From assembly GCA_902591925.1 (NCBI GenBank), contig CACJCN010000002.1, forward strand, positions 172,418 to 236,417: 64,000 bases of DNA. The letters are read 5' to 3'. This DNA comes from an uncultured SAR86 cluster bacterium. Lineage in GTDB: Bacteria; Pseudomonadota; Gammaproteobacteria; Magnimaribacterales; D2472. This document shows positions 28,253 through 37,637 of this stretch, piece by piece (the first letter of the stretch is position 1; each line of letters starts with the position of its first letter). Under the pieces are notes generated by a model. The model worked only from the letters and a program-made list of their open reading frames with translations. It did no database searches and had not been told where the DNA came from. Both the position numbers and the translations under genes were made by a program.

Positions 28253-29486
28253 CGGTATCTACAAAATATAAAACAAGAATCCCTAATACAAATAAAATTA
28301 ATAGTGGCATAAGCATAAATGTTGTATCTTTAAATATTGCTAAAAAAATACCTATAAGTGCTGGACCTATAAATGCTGCAGCCTTTCCAAAGGTATTGAA
28401 CAAACCAAAAAATGCTCCTGCTTTATCAGATGGGATTAACTTAGCAAACAAGCTACGAGAACTTCCCTGAATGCCACCTTGAATAAAACCTATTAAACCT
28501 GCAAGAATATAAAATTCAATTCCATCAGATAAATTAAATGAATATAAAATTAATATGATATAGATAATGATCGTTATATTTATTACTAGTTTATCTCCGT
28601 ACTTTTCTGCAACAAATGCCCACATCAATGTTGAAGGAAATGCTACAAATTGAACTAAAATTAAAGCAATAATAATTGAGCTTGTATCAAGGCCTAGATT
28701 TATAGCAAAGGTGGAAGCAAGTGCTATAACAGTATGAACACCATCTATAAATAGAAAAAAAGCGATCAAAAATATGAATGCATTTCTATACTCTGATACA
28801 GATTTAAGAGTATTAACAAAATTTCTAAAAGAGTCCTTAAGCACCCTTTGTGATGAATTAACAACTCTTTCTTTGTATGTAATTGATAGAGGTAATAGGA
28901 ATATTGTCCACCATACAGATACTGTAATAAATGACCATCTTATTGCATCAGCTTGAGAGCTCAATCCAAACATTTCTGGATAAAGGCTCATCAAAGCATT
29001 TACAAGAAAAAGCAACCCTCCTCCAAAATATCCCCAGGCATACCCGTAACCTGAAATCTTTGAAAATAAATCAGGAGATGCTATTTGAACTAAAATTTTG
29101 TCATACAGAACGTTTGAAGCAGAAAAGAAATAGTTAGCAATACCAAAAAATACTAAAGCATATAACCAGGATCCAACTTGTAAAAAATATAATAAACCAA
29201 CGCAAATAATGGATATTGAAACCATTGATATAAACATCAATTTAGTAGACTTACTTATATCAGTTATGGCCCCTATGAGAGGTGCAGTGAATAATAAAGT
29301 AAGATTTGAGATTACAAGAGTCCAACTTAAATACTCTGCTGATGAAGTAGAGTCTAATGTGGATGCCCAATATTGATTATAAAAAATAGGAAAAAATGCT
29401 GCTAAAACAGTAGTTGCAAAAGCTGAATTACCTAGATCATAAGATATCCAAGCTTTAATTTCTCTAGATAGTTTTGATTTACTCAA
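28239..29486 (-). CDS. UMF1 (Atg22-like) major facilitator transporter
   Basis: A 415-residue MFS protein with about 12 TM helices. The N-terminal KAWISYDLGNSAFATTVLAAFFPIF is the signature of the UMF1 / vacuole effluxer Atg22-like family. GGIQGSSRSLFAKLIP and AGAFFGLFNTFGKAAAF are the conserved central blocks. The yeast relative exports amino acids from the vacuole; bacterial substrates are unknown. The start is TTG at 29486. A 61-aa membrane protein gene overlaps its 3' end. Confidence 0.88.
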   Translation of the reverse strand: MSKSKLSREIKAWISYDLGNSAFATTVLAAFFPIFYNQYWASTLDSTSSAEYLSWTLVISNLTLLFTAPLIGAITDISKSTKLMFISMVSISIICVGLLYFLQVGSWLYALVFFGIANYFFSASNVLYDKILVQIASPDLFSKISGYGYAWGYFGGGLLFLVNALMSLYPEMFGLSSQADAIRWSFITVSVWWTIFLLPLSITYKERVVNSSQRVLKDSFRNFVNTLKSVSEYRNAFIFLIAFFLFIDGVHTVIALASTFAINLGLDTSSIIIALILVQFVAFPSTLMWAFVAEKYGDKLVINITIIIYIILILYSFNLSDGIEFYILAGLIGFIQGGIQGSSRSLFAKLIPSDKAGAFFGLFNTFGKAAAFIGPALIGIFLAIFKDTTFMLMPLLILFVLGILVLYFVDTDEVI

Positions 29487-29578
29487 GGTTTAATAGTTAT
29501 GGATTTAAGACTATTTTATCTTAAAAAATCATTTGAAAAAGAATTAATTTTTGATATATTTTTTTGAGGGGATTTATT

Positions 29579-29677
29579 ATGGATGACAGTTCAACTTTAA
29601 AGTATGGTTCTTTTTTTGCTATTGGAATAGGAATTATTGTTTTTTTCTTGGGTCTGGGAGCTTATATTTATTTTTAA
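29579..29677 (+). CDS. Tiny single-span membrane peptide (32 aa)
   Basis: A 32-residue frame, MDDSSTLKYGSFF and then one TM helix (about 10-30). GAGGGG stands 7 nt before the ATG, a clear ribosome-binding site in a region where such sites are sparse. It is flanked by the divergent UMF1 gene and the convergent HIT gene (4-bp overlap). It resembles three other tiny single-TM genes in this window in design, not in sequence. The family is unknown. Confidence 0.5.
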   Translation: MDDSSTLKYGSFFAIGIGIIVFFLGLGAYIYF

Positions 29678-30015
29678 CCTGGAGGCCAATTTAGGGGTCT
29701 TCCTGAGATAAGGTGAAGGTGAAGATGAAAAACACTTTGCCCTGCTTTTGCGCCGTTATTAACAACTAATCTAAAAGTTTCGTCTAAACCAAGCTGGTCT
29801 GCAATTTTCCCAGCTACAAGCATTAAATGACCTAATATTTCTTGATCCTCATTTGATGCATCAGACAATTTAGGAATTACTTTTTTTGGAATAATCAGTA
29901 AGTGTGTGGGCGCTTGTGGATTGATATCTTCGATAACAATAGAAACGTCATCTTCATAAATAATTTCAGCAGGTATTTCTTTATTAATAATTTTTTCAAA
30001 TAAAGTTAATGACAT
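29674..30015 (-). CDS. hinT: HIT-family nucleotide hydrolase (HinT-like)
   Basis: A 113-residue histidine-triad protein. The active site HLHLH lies in GQSVFHLHLHLISGR near the C-terminus. LFEKIINKEIPAEIIYEDD is the typical start and PTHLLIIPKK the middle block. HinT enzymes hydrolyse nucleoside phosphoramidates such as adenylyl-lysine. ATG at 30015 lies 1 bp after the stop of the small upstream gene. A TTG at 30048 would overlap that gene and add an atypical N-terminus. It is in an operon with two membrane proteins, one of them DedA. Confidence 0.95.
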   Translation of the reverse strand: MSLTLFEKIINKEIPAEIIYEDDVSIVIEDINPQAPTHLLIIPKKVIPKLSDASNEDQEILGHLMLVAGKIADQLGLDETFRLVVNNGAKAGQSVFHLHLHLISGRPLNWPPG

Positions 30016-30016
30016 T

Positions 30017-30205
30017 CTAAATAAAGGTTCTGAAGAATCTAAATCCAATATAAAAAATCGCTGCCGTCATCAAAATAGCTAAAAGTATGATTAAGAGATC
30101 TCTTAAGGTCTGAAGAAATCTACCTTGTCTGCTTGCTTTGATTAATTGAAATAACAAAAATAAAACTGCTATTGAACTAACTACTAATATAAACATACTT
30201 AACAT
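30017..30205 (-). CDS. Small two-span membrane protein (62 aa)
   Basis: 62 residues with two hydrophobic stretches (about 3-22 and 36-57) separated by a basic loop (KASRQGRFLQTLRD). It lies between dedA (4 bp) and the HIT gene (1 bp), so all three are probably co-transcribed. GGAT about 8 nt before the ATG is a weak ribosome site. No family is recognised. The tight spacing favours a real gene. Confidence 0.6.
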   Translation of the reverse strand: MLSMFILVVSSIAVLFLLFQLIKASRQGRFLQTLRDLLIILLAILMTAAIFYIGFRFFRTFI

Positions 30206-30209
30206 AATT

Positions 30210-30713
30210 TTATCCTATTAAAGATCCGACTCCTGTTACCAGTAATGCTAAGGCAATTCCCCAACATGTACATGCGACGACATCAGCAATATAAAATCTT
30301 ACAGCTTTTAGATCAGAAATACCAAGCAAAAAAGGAACAATCGGCCTTATGGCAGGAACGAATCTACCCAAAATTACAGTGTATTGTCCTGTTTTATCCA
30401 AAAATTTTTGAGCTCTTTTTATTGTCTTTTCTCTTTTAGAAATAAATTTAGTTGCTAACAAGCTTGGACCAACAGTTTTCCCAAAAAAGAAGCCAGAAAC
30501 ATCACCCAAATGAGCGCCAAGCATTGCAACCATTACAATTGTGTATAAAGGTAATAACTCCATATTGAAAACAAAAATGCATACTGAAAACAAAATAGCA
30601 CTTGAGACAATAATGCCAGATAAAATAAACGATTCCATAAAAGCAAACATGAATATAGCAATCCAAGCTAATTCATTATTGTTACTTAGAAAAGACTCTA
30701 TATTCTCAAACAT
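30210..30713 (-). CDS. DedA-family membrane protein
   Basis: A 167-residue VTT-domain protein with several TM or re-entrant helices. The DedA signature is GRFVPAIRPIVPFLLGIS, with GAHLGDVSGFFFGKTVG before it. DedA proteins are proton-coupled lipid-carrier or phospholipid flippases of the inner membrane, affecting envelope stability and antimicrobial resistance. It is slightly shorter than E. coli YqjA/YghB (about 220 residues). It is first in an operon with a small membrane protein and the HIT enzyme. Confidence 0.92.
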   Translation of the reverse strand: MFENIESFLSNNNELAWIAIFMFAFMESFILSGIIVSSAILFSVCIFVFNMELLPLYTIVMVAMLGAHLGDVSGFFFGKTVGPSLLATKFISKREKTIKRAQKFLDKTGQYTVILGRFVPAIRPIVPFLLGISDLKAVRFYIADVVACTCWGIALALLVTGVGSLIG

Positions 30714-30784
30714 ATTTACTTAAAAAAAGATATTTTACTTCAATATATTTAAGCTGTGATATAAATTAAACTAAATAATTGGTT

Positions 30785-31906
30785 ATGAAAAATATAGAAG
30801 AATTTATAGTTAAGGTATCTGAAAAAGATATTGATTTACTAAATAAAAAGATCGATCTAACAAGATGGCCTGATGAAATAAATCATAGGTGGTCTCATGG
30901 AACGGATCTTAATTTCTTAAAAGAACTATCAAACTATTGGCGAAATGAATTTAATTGGCGAGATCATGAAAAGAAGATTAATGACATTGGCAGCTACAGA
31001 TATACAACCAAGTCCGGACTTAAACTTCATTTCCTTCATTCAAAGTCAAACAATGATAATGCTATTCCATTAGTAATGACACATGGATGGCCTGGAAGCA
31101 TCCAGGAATTTTTAAAAATAATACCAATCATTCAAAAAAACTCTGATATTCCAATTGATATTATTTGCCCTTCTCTTCCAGGGTTTGGATTTTCCGATAA
31201 ACCAAAAGAAGTTGGTATGGATTCCAAGCAGATTGCTATTTTGCAACATGAGCTTCTAACAGCTCTTGGATATGATAAATATATTGTTCAAGGTGGTGAC
31301 TGGGGAGCTACCATAAGCAAATGGATGGCTGAACTTTATCCAGATCATTGTATTGGCATTCACCTTAATATGGTTATTGCTTGGCCACCTGCTGATAAAG
31401 ATCCATTAGAAAATACCTCGCAAGAAGAACAAAAATTGATGGCGAATTATGAAAAATATAAAGAACAAGGAGTTGGATACTATGAGATACAAAAAACAAA
31501 ACCACAAACACTTGGTTATGGCTTAAATGACTCTCCTGTTGGACTTGCTGCATGGATTGTAGAGAAGTTTTATGGCTGGTTTGATGGTGATGAGAATAAA
31601 CTAGTTGTTTCTAATGATGAAGTTTTGGCAATAGTATCTTTGTATTGGTTTAGTGAATCAATAACTTCATCAACAAGGTTATATAAAGAAAATGGAGACT
31701 TAGGATTTTCTTTTGAGAACATTAAGCAACCTATGGCAGGCGCAGTTTTTGAAAGAGACTTAATTGCACCTCCAAGAGCATGGGCTGAAGAAATCTATAA
31801 TGTAGTTCAATGGAATACTCACAAAGGCGGACATTTTGCAGCCTTAGAGCAACCTGAATCACTCTCTAAGGATATTATAGAATTTATAAAGAAATTAAAG
31901 ATCTAA
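30785..31906 (+). CDS. Epoxide hydrolase, EHN-domain type
   Basis: A 373-residue alpha/beta-hydrolase. The N-terminal EHN domain (about 1-100, with ISLTRW-like KIDLTRWPDE and YWRNEFNWRDHEKKIN) is typical of microsomal-type epoxide hydrolases. The oxyanion motif is HGWPGS, the nucleophile Asp is in QGGDWGATIS near residue 171, and the catalytic His is in GGHFAALEQPE. It hydrates epoxides to diols. ATG at 30785 is chosen over a TTG two codons upstream. No signal peptide is seen. The natural substrate is unknown. The phytase gene converges and overlaps its end by 12 bp. Confidence 0.9.
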   Translation: MKNIEEFIVKVSEKDIDLLNKKIDLTRWPDEINHRWSHGTDLNFLKELSNYWRNEFNWRDHEKKINDIGSYRYTTKSGLKLHFLHSKSNNDNAIPLVMTHGWPGSIQEFLKIIPIIQKNSDIPIDIICPSLPGFGFSDKPKEVGMDSKQIAILQHELLTALGYDKYIVQGGDWGATISKWMAELYPDHCIGIHLNMVIAWPPADKDPLENTSQEEQKLMANYEKYKEQGVGYYEIQKTKPQTLGYGLNDSPVGLAAWIVEKFYGWFDGDENKLVVSNDEVLAIVSLYWFSESITSSTRLYKENGDLGFSFENIKQPMAGAVFERDLIAPPRAWAEEIYNVVQWNTHKGGHFAALEQPESLSKDIIEFIKKLKI

Positions 31907-32980
31907 TTTTTCTAGAACATCAGCAAAAGAAACATATTTAAAATTCTGTCTCTTAACCTTATTTTTACCATCATTTGTTCCATCCTGCAGGACAAATAAA
32001 CCCAAAGGATATTTATTACCAAAATTGAAATTAATAACGTCAATACCATCAGTGTCATTAACATTATCAATGTCCTTGTTACTACCAACTTTAAAACTGC
32101 CTAGGTAGTTATAAGGCTCTTGTCGATTATAAATATTAAAAGAACTATCACCTTGAGATGAAACGATAACATAGCCATCTTTTTCAGAAGACTTATAAAC
32201 TGTTACACCTTCAGGATCATCATCTATATTTCCAGATCTATTATCAATAATAATAGGACTTGAAAAATCTAATTCGTTATTTATTTTATAGGCTCTTAAA
32301 ATACCTCTATCTTGTTCTTCAGATATAAAAAGAGTTCTATTTTCATCGTCGTAAACACATCCCTCAGATTGAGTTGCATTTCCATTATTAAATGTTGTTA
32401 AAAGAGTCATTCCAAAGGGACCATAATTCCACATCTGTACCTTTGATCCCTCATCTTCTGTTAGAAATGCTATTAATCCAAATCTTGAATCAATGCCTGC
32501 ACAAACTCCATAAACTACCATGTTTGCTTTAGCATTTATGTATGGCTCTTTTGAAATTTCAAAATTATTATCCTTTATAGCCTTATCAATATTAGTGTCT
32601 TTATATACCCAAATATCAAGTGTGTTTGTAGTTCTATTTGATGCAAAGATAAATGAATAACTACCTATGTCTTTGTTATCATCATCAGTAACATTCATTG
32701 TTCTAACATCAATATTATTGATATCTCCAATTTCTGTGTAGCCTATTTTTTCGGCCTTTAAGTTATATGTATATATGCCACTTCTCTTATCTGTTCCAAA
32801 TACTAGTGATCTATCTGGATTTAATTTATTTAGCCAAATGGCAGGATCATCTGCAGCATCTCCTTTTGAGATTACTTGAGGAGTCTCGTCGATTGCAGGA
32901 ACTATATGAATAATTTTATCTATAGGATCAGATACTACAGAAAGCGAATATATAAATAATGTTGTTAATAAGTATTTCAT
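31895..32980 (-). CDS. Beta-propeller phytase, exported
   Basis: A 361-residue protein with a signal peptide (about 1-17) and a six-bladed beta-propeller phytase body. Diagnostic blocks are DDPAIWLNKLNPDRSLVFGTDKR near the start, EGCVYDDENRTLFISEE, DDPEGVTVYKS and YVIVSSQGDSSFNIY. It removes phosphate from myo-inositol hexakisphosphate with calcium, in the periplasm or outside. It is the gene after the TonB receptor on the same strand, with a 56-bp spacer holding a hairpin. TonB-receptor/BPP-phytase pairs are a recurring arrangement in proteobacteria. It is one of the clearest phosphorus-scavenging genes here. Confidence 0.93.
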   Translation of the reverse strand: MKYLLTTLFIYSLSVVSDPIDKIIHIVPAIDETPQVISKGDAADDPAIWLNKLNPDRSLVFGTDKRSGIYTYNLKAEKIGYTEIGDINNIDVRTMNVTDDDNKDIGSYSFIFASNRTTNTLDIWVYKDTNIDKAIKDNNFEISKEPYINAKANMVVYGVCAGIDSRFGLIAFLTEDEGSKVQMWNYGPFGMTLLTTFNNGNATQSEGCVYDDENRTLFISEEQDRGILRAYKINNELDFSSPIIIDNRSGNIDDDPEGVTVYKSSEKDGYVIVSSQGDSSFNIYNRQEPYNYLGSFKVGSNKDIDNVNDTDGIDVINFNFGNKYPLGLFVLQDGTNDGKNKVKRQNFKYVSFADVLEKLDL

Positions 32981-32990
32981 TTCTTATAAA

Positions 32991-33019
32991 AATAAGGCAA
33001 GTTAAAGACTTGCCTTATT
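32991..33019 (-). terminator. Hairpin between TonB receptor and phytase
   Basis: A perfect 12-bp stem (32991-33002 with 33008-33019), a 5-nt loop, then a T-rich stretch on the minus strand. It lies 17 bp after the receptor stop and 10 nt before the phytase start codon. It can act as a partial terminator that lowers phytase relative to receptor. Confidence 0.8.
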
Positions 33020-33036
33020 ATTTAAATTTATTTGAA

Positions 33037-35574
33037 TTATAAATTATATCTTATGCCAATTGAATAGGTTGTTCCATACTCGTCATATTGAGATAATCTG
33101 TTTGGAGTTCCCCAATAGTAAAACTCTGGTTCATCAGTTATGTTATTGATATCAAATTTAAGACTTAGATTGTCATTAATTTTATATTTAAGATTAAAAT
33201 CAATTTGAGTGTGATCATCTGTGTACCTAATATTATTATTATCTAAATCCTCTTGAATGGTTTCGCTATCATCATCTGCAAGGTAATCTAAATAAGGCGA
33301 TCTTGAAACAGACGATAGCCTTATATCAAATTTATTTTTATCGTAACCTATAGAGATATTAGAAACATCTTCTGATAATTTTCTGAATGGAAATGTTACA
33401 GTTCCATTATCTACATCTAATGATGAAGTTCCATCAGTAGTAGTAAAGTTCATTGAAACAAACAGGCCATCAAAGGGTTCTGGCAGCATATTTAGCTCTT
33501 GAAATATATTTAATTCAAAACCATCAACATCAGAGTCATCTGTATTTACAAATGTCAATAATTCGTCAAAAAGCAAACCATTTACTGTTGTATTAGCCAC
33601 TGCAAGTGGATAAATTGCATTTTCGATTTCTTTCTTAAAATATCCAAATGATGCGAAAGAGCCATCACCGTAATATTCAATTGATAAATCAAAATTAGTT
33701 GCTTCATACGGGTCAAGATCTGGGTTACCCATCTCACCTCGATAATTACCATCATCTCTTTCTCTTATATCTGCTATCAAGTTTGCTTGACCAAAACCCG
33801 GTCTAGATAATGCTCTCCATATTGCACCTCTAATGATAGTTTGATCATCTAAGAAATATTTAACATTTAAACTTGGCGAGACAAACGTGTAACTCTTTGA
33901 TGCTGTTAACACATCATCTACATCACCATCATTATATCCAAGAGTATCGAAATCAGTATCTTCAACCCTAATACCTGCTATAACAATTGCCTTATCAAAA
34001 TCCATTGTACCCATAAAATATATAGCGGTAATATCTTCATTTGTTGTAAAGTCTTCTTCAAAGTTATCATAATCAGGACCACCAGTGTATTGACCCTTTC
34101 TTGCATATAAAAGATTTTCATCAGCATGAGGACCGTACTGTTGTCCGGCGAATGGCCAAGATCTTATGTATGGTCCAAATTCAGATTGAAGTAAAGCTTG
34201 CACATTATCATCATCAACTTCTATTTGATTGCTATCACCTTTTTTCTCTCTAGACTTATATTTAAAACCATATTTTACTGTTGTTGGAACATCCATAAAC
34301 GTAAATCCATCTTTCGTCATATCTATACTAAACGCTGTTTCAGTATCTTTGATTAAACTCCAATCTTCTTCCCATGCATCAACATTTAAATCAGCATAAA
34401 GCACACCTTGAGCATATGATGAGAGAGATAAACCGACTTTTTGAGGATCTTGATAAAAGAATGAGCCACAAGGACCTCCGCAATCATCAGTATCAATTCT
34501 ATCGCTTCTAAATGTTACATCAACATTATCTGTATCATTTTCTTCAGCGTAAGAGTGACTAAACTGCACTTCTGCGAACCAGCCGTTTATCAATGTCTCA
34601 CCGCCCAATATCACGGTTCTTATTTCACGTGTTTCTATTCTTTTTCTAACTTCAGCATCTCTTCTAACTCTATTAATCTCGCTTGAGCCTGCATATACGT
34701 TACCGGTTCTAAGAGAGCCAAATTCTTCTTTATTCCTTAATTCATCATCATCATATTTGTTATATAAAAGATTTGCATAAATTGATGTATCGTCATCTAT
34801 CATCATATCGATATCATATGTAACACCTGTTCTTTCTCTTGTTAAATCATAAAACCTCATCTCCCAATCATCATCAAGAAAGATATTTCCGTCGTCTGTA
34901 TCCCAAGCTGGAAAACCGGTTTCGTTGTTGTAGGTAACAATCTGCTTAGATGCGTATGTAACACCAAGAACATGTCCAATATTTTCATTAATCATTGAAC
35001 CATAAGTAAACGCCATTTTTGGATTATCAGAATTTTTAGATTGCTCATTGTATGAAGTGTCTGCTTTAAATTTTAGAAGTGTTCCGTCAATTGAAGTAGC
35101 TCTTTTAGTATTAAACTCAATTCTTCCGCCAATTGAGTCAGCATCTTTATCTGCTGTTAGTGTCTTGTATACTTCTATTGAATCTAGCAATTCAGTTGGC
35201 AGACCATCAAGCATAACAGCCCTACCTCCCTCTGGAGCAGGAACAAGAGCACCGTTAACTGCAATTGAATTAAGATCACCAGATATACCTCTTATATTTA
35301 CATATCTGCCTTCGCCTTGATCGTTTTCAACTGAAATACCTGATAGTCTTCTTATGGCTTCAGCTGCTGTTGTATCTGGAAAGTCACCTAAAGCATCAGA
35401 ATCTACGACAGAAACAATTAAATTTGATTGTCTTTGTTTTTCAATAGCAGAAACAATACTAGCTTTTGTACCAACTACTACAACTTCTTCAACTTGCTCA
35501 TCGTTAGTATTATTTTCTGACTCTTGAGAAAATAAAGATAGTGATAGAAACAATGGGAATATATATTTTTTCAT
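33037..35574 (-). CDS. TonB-dependent receptor paired with phytase
   Basis: An 845-residue outer-membrane receptor. A short signal peptide (MKKYIFPLFLSLSLFSQ) is followed by the TonB-box-like VEEVVVVG. The plug has DFPDTTAAEAIRRLSGISVE, GRYVNIRGI and ELLDSIEVYKTLTADKDADSIGG, matching the TonB-Xanth-Caul group of receptors. A barrel ends YSIGIRYNL. ATG at 35574 has GGAG 5 nt upstream; an extended frame to 35643 lacks a signal peptide. It probably imports an organic phosphate or inositol-phosphate-linked ligand, given the phytase downstream. The divergent TetR gene 130 bp upstream is a candidate regulator. Confidence 0.93.
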   Translation of the reverse strand: MKKYIFPLFLSLSLFSQESENNTNDEQVEEVVVVGTKASIVSAIEKQRQSNLIVSVVDSDALGDFPDTTAAEAIRRLSGISVENDQGEGRYVNIRGISGDLNSIAVNGALVPAPEGGRAVMLDGLPTELLDSIEVYKTLTADKDADSIGGRIEFNTKRATSIDGTLLKFKADTSYNEQSKNSDNPKMAFTYGSMINENIGHVLGVTYASKQIVTYNNETGFPAWDTDDGNIFLDDDWEMRFYDLTRERTGVTYDIDMMIDDDTSIYANLLYNKYDDDELRNKEEFGSLRTGNVYAGSSEINRVRRDAEVRKRIETREIRTVILGGETLINGWFAEVQFSHSYAEENDTDNVDVTFRSDRIDTDDCGGPCGSFFYQDPQKVGLSLSSYAQGVLYADLNVDAWEEDWSLIKDTETAFSIDMTKDGFTFMDVPTTVKYGFKYKSREKKGDSNQIEVDDDNVQALLQSEFGPYIRSWPFAGQQYGPHADENLLYARKGQYTGGPDYDNFEEDFTTNEDITAIYFMGTMDFDKAIVIAGIRVEDTDFDTLGYNDGDVDDVLTASKSYTFVSPSLNVKYFLDDQTIIRGAIWRALSRPGFGQANLIADIRERDDGNYRGEMGNPDLDPYEATNFDLSIEYYGDGSFASFGYFKKEIENAIYPLAVANTTVNGLLFDELLTFVNTDDSDVDGFELNIFQELNMLPEPFDGLFVSMNFTTTDGTSSLDVDNGTVTFPFRKLSEDVSNISIGYDKNKFDIRLSSVSRSPYLDYLADDDSETIQEDLDNNNIRYTDDHTQIDFNLKYKINDNLSLKFDINNITDEPEFYYWGTPNRLSQYDEYGTTYSIGIRYNL

Positions 35575-35633
35575 GAAATCTCCAATATAATGCACAAATT
35601 TTAAATTTAGAGTGCAACAGAAATAACATAAAT

Positions 35634-35651
35634 TTGTGAACATTATGTGAA
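35634..35651 (+). promoter_or_regulatory. Direct heptamer repeats, 11-bp period, between receptor and TetR gene
   Basis: TTGTGAA (35634-35640) and ATGTGAA (35645-35651) are separated by CATT, giving an 11-bp period like PhoB-box half sites. The repeats read toward the TetR gene, 54 bp upstream of its start. Support is only by shape; the factor is unknown. Confidence 0.3.
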
Positions 35652-35678
35652 TTTTTTAAGTTCTTTTATGTTTACATT

Positions 35679-35696
35679 TATAGACATTTGTCCATA
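35679..35696. promoter_or_regulatory. Inverted repeat, candidate TetR operator
   Basis: TATAGACA (35679-35686) and TGTCCATA (35689-35696) form an 18-bp near-palindrome with a 2-bp centre and one mismatch. It ends 8 bp before the GTG start of the TetR-type regulator, a common place for an autoregulatory operator. Confidence 0.45.
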
Positions 35697-35704
35697 ATTA
35701 AATA

Positions 35705-36298
35705 GTGGAGACTTTAGCAAAACAAGACAGAAGCAAAGAAAGAATTAATAAAATAATTGATGCTGCAATTAATATTGTTGAAGATGGTGAGATTGATGAT
35801 CTTACTCTTGCAAAAGTAGCAGAAAAATCTGGTTTAAAAAGAACATCGACTTATAAATTCATACCAACTGTAGATTTCTTAAAAAAACTAATAATCTCAA
35901 AATGTATTAATGAATGTCTAGAAAACTTTTCAAAAAACATCTTAAGTGATAGTGATAAAGGAGATCTTATAAAAGTTACAAATTATATTATTTATAATAT
36001 TTATGAATATTTCTTTTATTCTTCAATAGCACAAAAATTAATTCTTAGTAATACCATAAATCCGCCTTTAGACTCAGATTCAATTCATCAGTTAGGTAAT
36101 GTCATTCAAGAAACTTACGAAGAATCCATAAGTCTCGATAATGTTTTTAATAAAGAAGGTGTTTGCAGAGTTGTAGCTCAAATTATTCTTTCAATATTTT
36201 CATTAAACACAAAAGAAAGTGGTAAATTAAATGATATTGGAAAAATTGAAGCATCTAGAGCTGTGGTTGCATACATGACCAGCTGGATAAAGAGGTAA
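35705..36298 (+). CDS. TetR/AcrR-family transcriptional regulator
   Basis: A 197-residue regulator. The N-terminal helix-turn-helix (about 10-55: KIIDAAINIVEDGEID then LTLAKVAEKSGLKRTSTYKFI) is followed by an all-helical ligand domain with no recognisable subfamily. The start is GTG at 35705, without a clear Shine-Dalgarno. It is divergent from the TonB-receptor/phytase pair and convergent with the PiT transporter (2-bp gap). A near-palindrome just before its start is a possible operator. It may therefore control the receptor-phytase unit and itself. The effector is unknown. Confidence 0.8.
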   Translation: METLAKQDRSKERINKIIDAAINIVEDGEIDDLTLAKVAEKSGLKRTSTYKFIPTVDFLKKLIISKCINECLENFSKNILSDSDKGDLIKVTNYIIYNIYEYFFYSSIAQKLILSNTINPPLDSDSIHQLGNVIQETYEESISLDNVFNKEGVCRVVAQIILSIFSLNTKESGKLNDIGKIEASRAVVAYMTSWIKR

Positions 36299-36300
36299 AA

Positions 36301-37548
36301 TCAAACTCCGAATATTATTCTTAGAAAAACCCAATACAAGATTGTTAAAAAAGCTCCAATTGGAATTGTTATCAACCATGAAGTAATAATTCTCGTTATT
36401 GACTTAGTATTTAAATGTTTAGCCCCTTTTGCCAATCCAACTCCAATAACTCCTCCAACTAGTGTATGAGTTGTTGAAATTGGAAATCCAACGTAAGAAG
36501 CAACTACAACCGTAGTTGCTGTAGCAAGTTCGGCTGAAAAACCAAGACTAGGCTTTAATGCAGTAATTTTTTCTCCTACAGTTTTTATTACATTTTTTCC
36601 AAGCATACTTAAACCAAAAACAATTCCTGTTGCCCCTAAAAAAAGAATCCAAGCTTGAACTGGAGACGAAGTATCTATAATACCATTTGAATTTACAGTG
36701 GAGACAATTGCAGCAAGAGGTCCAATTGCATTAGCAACATCATTTGAGCCATGAGCAAAAGCCATTGCACATGCCGAGACAATCATTAAAATTGCAAATG
36801 CAGATTCAATTCCATTTTCTTTGATTTTTGAAAAATTCTGTCTTAAAAGAGTATAAGTAATTGCAGCTGCAATAATTCCAAAAATTGAACTAAACATATA
36901 TACATCTGACTCTGATAACTCAAGTCCTATATTTTTCAGTCCTTTTCTTGCTATAACTAATGAAATAATAAAAGCAACATAAAAACTATATATAGGAATT
37001 ATTTTAACGGCTCTTCCACCTGGATTAGCGCTATCAAGAATGGATTTTTTTGCACTTAAATAAATTAAAAATGCTAGGAATCCTGCAATTACTGGCGATG
37101 TTACCCAACTTGAAGCTATGCCACCTACTGTCCCCCAAGATACATAATTCACACCTTTTGAAATTGAAACAAAACCAATTATTGCACCAACGATTGAATG
37201 AGTTGTGGAGACTGGCCAGCCTCTTCTTGAGGCAATAATTAACCATGTTCCTGCGGCTAATAATGACGATAACATTCCAATAATAAATTTATTTGCATCC
37301 TCATAAATTGTTGGATCAACAATTCCTTTTCTTATTGTTGAGGTAACTTCACCACCTCCAAAATATGCTCCAAGAAATTCAAATATTGCAGCAATAATAA
37401 TAGCCTGTCTTAGAGTAATTGCCTTGCTTCCAACTGAAGTTCCCATAGCATTTGCAACATCATTAGCACCTATTCCATATGCCATAAAGAACCCAACTAT
37501 AGATGCTATAATTACTATTGCAAGAGGGCTTAAGAATAGAGTTTCCAT
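36301..37548 (-). CDS. PiT-family inorganic phosphate transporter
   Basis: A 415-residue membrane protein with about 10-11 TM helices. The two PiT signature repeats are visible: GANDVANAMGTSVGS near the N-terminus and HGSNDVANAIGPLAAI in the second half, each with a PVSTTHS/PISTTHT-type block after it. It takes up phosphate with H+ or Na+. It lies between the TetR gene and the polyphosphate operon, fitting a phosphorus-handling region. It diverges from ppk2 with an 89-bp spacer. Confidence 0.95.
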   Translation of the reverse strand: METLFLSPLAIVIIASIVGFFMAYGIGANDVANAMGTSVGSKAITLRQAIIIAAIFEFLGAYFGGGEVTSTIRKGIVDPTIYEDANKFIIGMLSSLLAAGTWLIIASRRGWPVSTTHSIVGAIIGFVSISKGVNYVSWGTVGGIASSWVTSPVIAGFLAFLIYLSAKKSILDSANPGGRAVKIIPIYSFYVAFIISLVIARKGLKNIGLELSESDVYMFSSIFGIIAAAITYTLLRQNFSKIKENGIESAFAILMIVSACAMAFAHGSNDVANAIGPLAAIVSTVNSNGIIDTSSPVQAWILFLGATGIVFGLSMLGKNVIKTVGEKITALKPSLGFSAELATATTVVVASYVGFPISTTHTLVGGVIGVGLAKGAKHLNTKSITRIITSWLITIPIGAFLTILYWVFLRIIFGV

Positions 37549-37637
37549 ATTATTTTTGAGAAAAAATTTTACGCTTAAATGTTATCATTTGTGTTAAGAA
37601 TATAAAACTTTTAGGTGTCATCTAATTTAAATATAAA

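Noticed and set aside
30016..30048. Longer HIT protein starting TTG at 30048
   Set aside because: It overlaps the small upstream gene, and ATG at 30015 directly after that gene's stop matches the family start.
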